From Planctomycetaceae bacterium (GTDB lineage: Bacteria; Planctomycetota; Planctomycetia; Pirellulales; Pirellulaceae), in contig JAIYDN010000078.1 in the NCBI GenBank assembly GCA_027487485.1, positions 98,994-162,993 on the forward strand: a stretch of 64,000 nucleotides of DNA, given 5' to 3'. Positions within the stretch are counted from its first letter, which is position 1, and the number at the start of each line of letters is the position of its first letter. Below the pieces are notes generated by a model. The model was not told where the DNA came from and made no database searches. It was given only the letters and a program-made list of their open reading frames with translations. Below, piece after piece: positions 61,378 to 64,000 of the stretch. A program made the position numbers and the translations under genes.

Positions 61378-64000
61378 ATGTCTCAAGCTTCCAATCCAGT
61401 CATCGTCAAGTCATCTAGTTCTCAAGCAGCTCCGGCGGCAAACGCCACGATCAGCCGAGAAACACTGCTAAATTATTTGGTCCAAGCTTCCAAAACGATG
61501 CGAAGGGTCGAACTTGGGGTTGGGATCGCTGGCTGGCTGTGCGTGGTGGTGGTGGTTCTTCTGCTTGCCATTCTCATCGATCATTGGCTTTGGCCTTTGA
61601 ACACGTTCTCTCGATTTGCCGTTTTCGGGGCACTCGTAGCATGGACCTTGTGGTGGGTCCCGCGCCGAATCCTTCCGCTTGTGTTTCGTCCAATTCACCC
61701 GGAACACGCGGCTCGCAAAATTGAATCTCAATACCCCGAGATCAAAGAAAGTCTCATTAGCTGGCTTCAGCTGTCGACCAACTCCGAAAATGCCGCACCC
61801 AAAGGGGTACTTGCGGTGATTGGCCGCTTCGCAGTTCGCAATCTAGGTGGACAAGACTCGTCCAATATCGTTGATTCGGCCAACCTGATTCGCCTTGCAG
61901 CTTTATTGTTCGGTTTCTTGCTCACAGGCTCGGTTTATCTTTTTGTTGCACCCAAAAGCGGCGTTACCTCGTTAACGCGAATGCTCATGCCTTGGGCCAA
62001 CATTTCCCCCGCAGCCCGTGTTCGGATCGTAAGCGTCACTCCCGGTAATGCAACCATAACGCAAGGTACTAACCTACCTTTAGCAGTCACCCTTCGCGGA
62101 ATGCACAAAGGGGATAGCGTCTTTGTCCGATACGATCTTTCGGATGGCCAACGTGTCGGCCAACGTCTCAAGCTGAATGAGGAACTGGAAGGTATCAACT
62201 ACAAACTCGATTTTGGAAAGAGCTTTGGAGGTATTCATCAGCCTCTTCAGTATTGGATCGAAGCTGGGGATGCAACCGAAGGCCCCTTTGACTTGCGAGT
62301 TCAAGTGGTGCCAATCGTCGCAATCGATAGACTCGATTTCGAATACCCGGCCTACACCAAACTAAAGCCCAAGTCGATCCAGAAGGATGGACTGATCGAA
62401 GCCCCTGAAGGGACTCGGGTCAGTCTTCACGCGCACGCAAATCAGCCGATGGCGAAATCGAGACTGGAGTTCAACCCAGTCATCAACAACGGAGTGTTCC
62501 ACAGCGCGAGCGAAATTCTAGAACTGCAAACAAGCGAAACACAATTGACGGGGAAGTGGCTGCTGAATCTAGATAAAAAGAAATCAAACCCCACCATCAG
62601 CACCTATCGCATCAAGGCAACGAATTCACTTGGCGAATCCAACGGCGATCCCGTTATCTACAAAATGAAAGTGATTGGAGATCTACCTCCTAAAGTGAGT
62701 TTGCAAAGCGACTTGCCTTCCGTCATCGAGCTTTCTGTTCATGACTCACTAGAAATTGAAATGCGTGCAAGTGATCCAGACTATGGTTTGGTTTCGCTGG
62801 CTGCGACCGCAAAACTGGATAGCGATAACACCATCAAAGAAAAGAAAACCGTCTTTGAATCCAACGTGTTTGAATCCGCGAACGGAGCGACTGGCCAAAT
62901 CGTCCGCGTCTTCACGTTTACTCCCAAAGAACACAACTTGCAGGTCGGGGATCGAATCGAGTTTCGAGCGATCGGCCATGACAACCGGTGCCAGCCAGGA
63001 ACCGATGTGGCTGAACCCAATCAATCGAGCTCAACACCCATTCTGATTCGCATTGTGGACGGCCCTAAAGACACGAAGAATTCTCAAGAGGACAAGGAAC
63101 AGCAAAAGCCTGATTCCGGCGACGACAAGAAACAGAGCGCCAACTCAAAATCAAAATCCGAAGACAAAAAAGGCAAGAATCAAAACAACTCAAAGTCTTC
63201 ACCGTCCGACAATAAGCCGCAGGATCAGAAGACTAAGGAAGATTCAAGCGACCAAAAATCCAATGGCAATTCTGGCGAATCCGAAAACCAGGATTCGGAT
63301 CCGCAAGAGCCTAATTCGCAAGATCAAGACAAGAATAGCCAATCAAAGAAGGATAGCCAATCGTCTAACGGCAAATCCGACAAGCAAGACAAAAGCAAAG
63401 ACAATAAGAAGTCCTCGAAGGGCAACGAAGGTGGATCAGGTGGTGAAAGTTCCGACGAGGGAGAAGGGGATTCAAAAGGTTCAGGCTCGCAATCGAACAA
63501 CGGAAACTCGAAGAAAAATTCCAAGTCCAGTTCTTCTAAGGGAAATCAGTCCACGAACGACGCGTCGAGTGCAGAAGGCGCTGACAGCGAGTCTGGTGAA
63601 TCGGAAGATTCAACTTCCGCTAGCCAAACGAGTCGGACACAAAGCCGCTTGAAAAACAGTAGCAAACAAAACGCGAACAACGCAGAGCCCTCAACGGACA
63701 ACGGCGAATCCTCCGATCCAGATAAGGATCCCGAGTCACCTAAGCATGATGGCGAAGCCTTTGAACGATTGCTGGATGAAATGCAGCGAAACAAAGGTAA
63801 CGATAAAGATTCGCAGGAGCCCCAAGACGATAAGCAGTCAGACGGTAAGCAGTCAGACGGTAAGCAGTCAGACGGTAAGCAGTCAGACGGCAAGCAATCA
63901 GACGGTAAGCAATCAGACGGTAAGCAGTCAGACGGTAAGCAGTCAGACGGTAAGCAGTCAGACGGTAAGCAGTCAGACGGTAAGCAGTCAGACGGTAAGC
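61378..64000 (+). CDS. Large DUF4175-like membrane protein, 3' end outside window
   Basis: Open for at least 874 codons from ATG 61378 to the right edge; the ORF track does not show it because it has no stop, and lists shadows instead. Two N-terminal transmembrane helices (about 45-70, WLCVVVVLLLAILIDHWLW, and about 78-95), then PEHAARKIESQYPEIKESLISWL and a further membrane segment near 180. A long beta-rich part follows (about 200-560, RIVSVTPGNATITQGTNLPLAVTLRG), then a highly charged Lys/Ser/Asp/Gln low-complexity region from about 560 on. It looks like planctomycete DUF4175-type proteins. The tail ends in the repeat described separately. Weak ribosome site; the exact start is less certain. 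Confidence 0.85.
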   Translation, partial: MSQASNPVIVKSSSSQAAPAANATISRETLLNYLVQASKTMRRVELGVGIAGWLCVVVVVLLLAILIDHWLWPLNTFSRFAVFGALVAWTLWWVPRRILPLVFRPIHPEHAARKIESQYPEIKESLISWLQLSTNSENAAPKGVLAVIGRFAVRNLGGQDSSNIVDSANLIRLAALLFGFLLTGSVYLFVAPKSGVTSLTRMLMPWANISPAARVRIVSVTPGNATITQGTNLPLAVTLRGMHKGDSVFVRYDLSDGQRVGQRLKLNEELEGINYKLDFGKSFGGIHQPLQYWIEAGDATEGPFDLRVQVVPIVAIDRLDFEYPAYTKLKPKSIQKDGLIEAPEGTRVSLHAHANQPMAKSRLEFNPVINNGVFHSASEILELQTSETQLTGKWLLNLDKKKSNPTISTYRIKATNSLGESNGDPVIYKMKVIGDLPPKVSLQSDLPSVIELSVHDSLEIEMRASDPDYGLVSLAATAKLDSDNTIKEKKTVFESNVFESANGATGQIVRVFTFTPKEHNLQVGDRIEFRAIGHDNRCQPGTDVAEPNQSSSTPILIRIVDGPKDTKNSQEDKEQQKPDSGDDKKQSANSKSKSEDKKGKNQNNSKSSPSDNKPQDQKTKEDSSDQKSNGNSGESENQDSDPQEPNSQDQDKNSQSKKDSQSSNGKSDKQDKSKDNKKSSKGNEGGSGGESSDEGEGDSKGSGSQSNNGNSKKNSKSSSSKGNQSTNDASSAEGADSESGESEDSTSASQTSRTQSRLKNSSKQNANNAEPSTDNGESSDPDKDPESPKHDGEAFERLLDEMQRNKGNDKDSQEPQDDKQSDGKQSDGKQSDGKQSDGKQSDGKQSDGKQSDGKQSDGKQSDGKQSDGKQSDGK
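63826..64000 (+). repeat. 15-bp tandem repeat encoding (SDGKQ)n
   Basis: Unit GACGGTAAGCAGTCA, eleven full copies plus a partial twelfth at the window edge; the first copy has GACGATAAGCAGTCA and two copies have one or two substitutions (caagcaatca, taagcaatca). It is in frame and gives DGKQS repeats in the low-complexity tail of the preceding gene. Copy number is likely variable. Confidence 0.95.

Noticed and set aside
63053-63652. Arg/Lys/Thr-rich 199-aa ORF in the right-hand gene
   Set aside because: Alternative frame of the DUF4175-like gene's low-complexity tail.
63826-64000. CRISPR-like array
   Set aside because: Units are 15 bp, directly adjacent and in coding frame; no spacers.
1-64000. 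tRNA, rRNA, tmRNA or RNase P genes
   Set aside because: No T-loop, cloverleaf or conserved RNA core was spotted by eye in the intergenic regions.

Overview
The window is a stretch of a planctomycete chromosome, most likely of the Pirellulales (Rhodopirellula-like). The evidence is the gene content: two DUF1559 pseudopilin-like proteins with the [32 protein letters not shown] signature type, a giant PVC-type cytochrome c/HEAT protein, a TIGR03000-like domain, a PEP-CTERM protein built of autotransporter-type beta-strand repeats, and several large lineage-restricted proteins. No tRNA, rRNA or CRISPR array was seen. Genus-level assignment is inference.

Layout. 1-1046: 3' end of an RND efflux pump. 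1087-6845 (minus): exported heme/HEAT protein, then a DUF1559 protein with its small lipoprotein. 7009-7755: rsmG. 7756-8847: gene-poor kilobase. 8848-10160: exported TPR gene broken by one frameshift. 10542-14711: large PEP-CTERM surface protein. 15020-15918: an insertion graveyard (ISL3-type relic, IS3 orfB relic, sigma-factor tail, long inverted repeat). 15978-19058 (minus): divergent Mur ligase, TsaC/Sua5 and a small conserved protein. 19294-19782: low-molecular-weight tyrosine phosphatase. 19825-25216 (minus): tightly overlapping seven-gene operon of three GspF-like membrane proteins, three minor pseudopilin-like proteins and a DUF1559 protein. 25328-28739 (minus): creatininase-family hydrolase, MFS transporter and Tat-exported protein, with a divergent XRE/NTF2-like regulator at 28983.

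29901-30833: Ser-Gly repeat protein. 30958-33980: HTTM membrane-protein operon with a TPR lipoprotein. 34170-36921: ECF sigma factor, one-TM possible anti-sigma protein and exported 515-aa protein. 37091-38167: PhoD-like phosphatase. 38183-42374 (minus): single-chain fatty acyl-AMP ligase / acyl carrier protein / alpha-oxoamine synthase, with rex just downstream. 42670-43607: rplM-rpsI, with a plausible promoter and a clear terminator. 43848-47906: Ser/Thr kinase-AAA-TPR giant. 48211-49823: CdsA-like plus CDP-alcohol phosphatidyltransferase pair. 49860-51004 (minus): Dabb-domain protein and trpC. 51287: small probable lipoprotein. 51955-56118 (minus): 1387-aa protein of unknown function. 56369-59330: GT2 and GT-C-like glycosyltransferases. 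59429-61096 (minus): Tyr/Pro-rich exported protein and DUF423 protein. 61378 to the right edge: large two-TM protein running off the window through a 15-bp tandem repeat; the ORF track misses it.

The most system-like candidates are the FAAL-ACP-oxoamine synthase fusion (a one-polypeptide route to a sphingoid-like long-chain aminoketone), the triple-GspF pseudopilin operon with no motor ATPase or secretin in the window, and the ynbA/ynbB-like phospholipid head-group pair. Functions come from recognised motifs; no searches were run.
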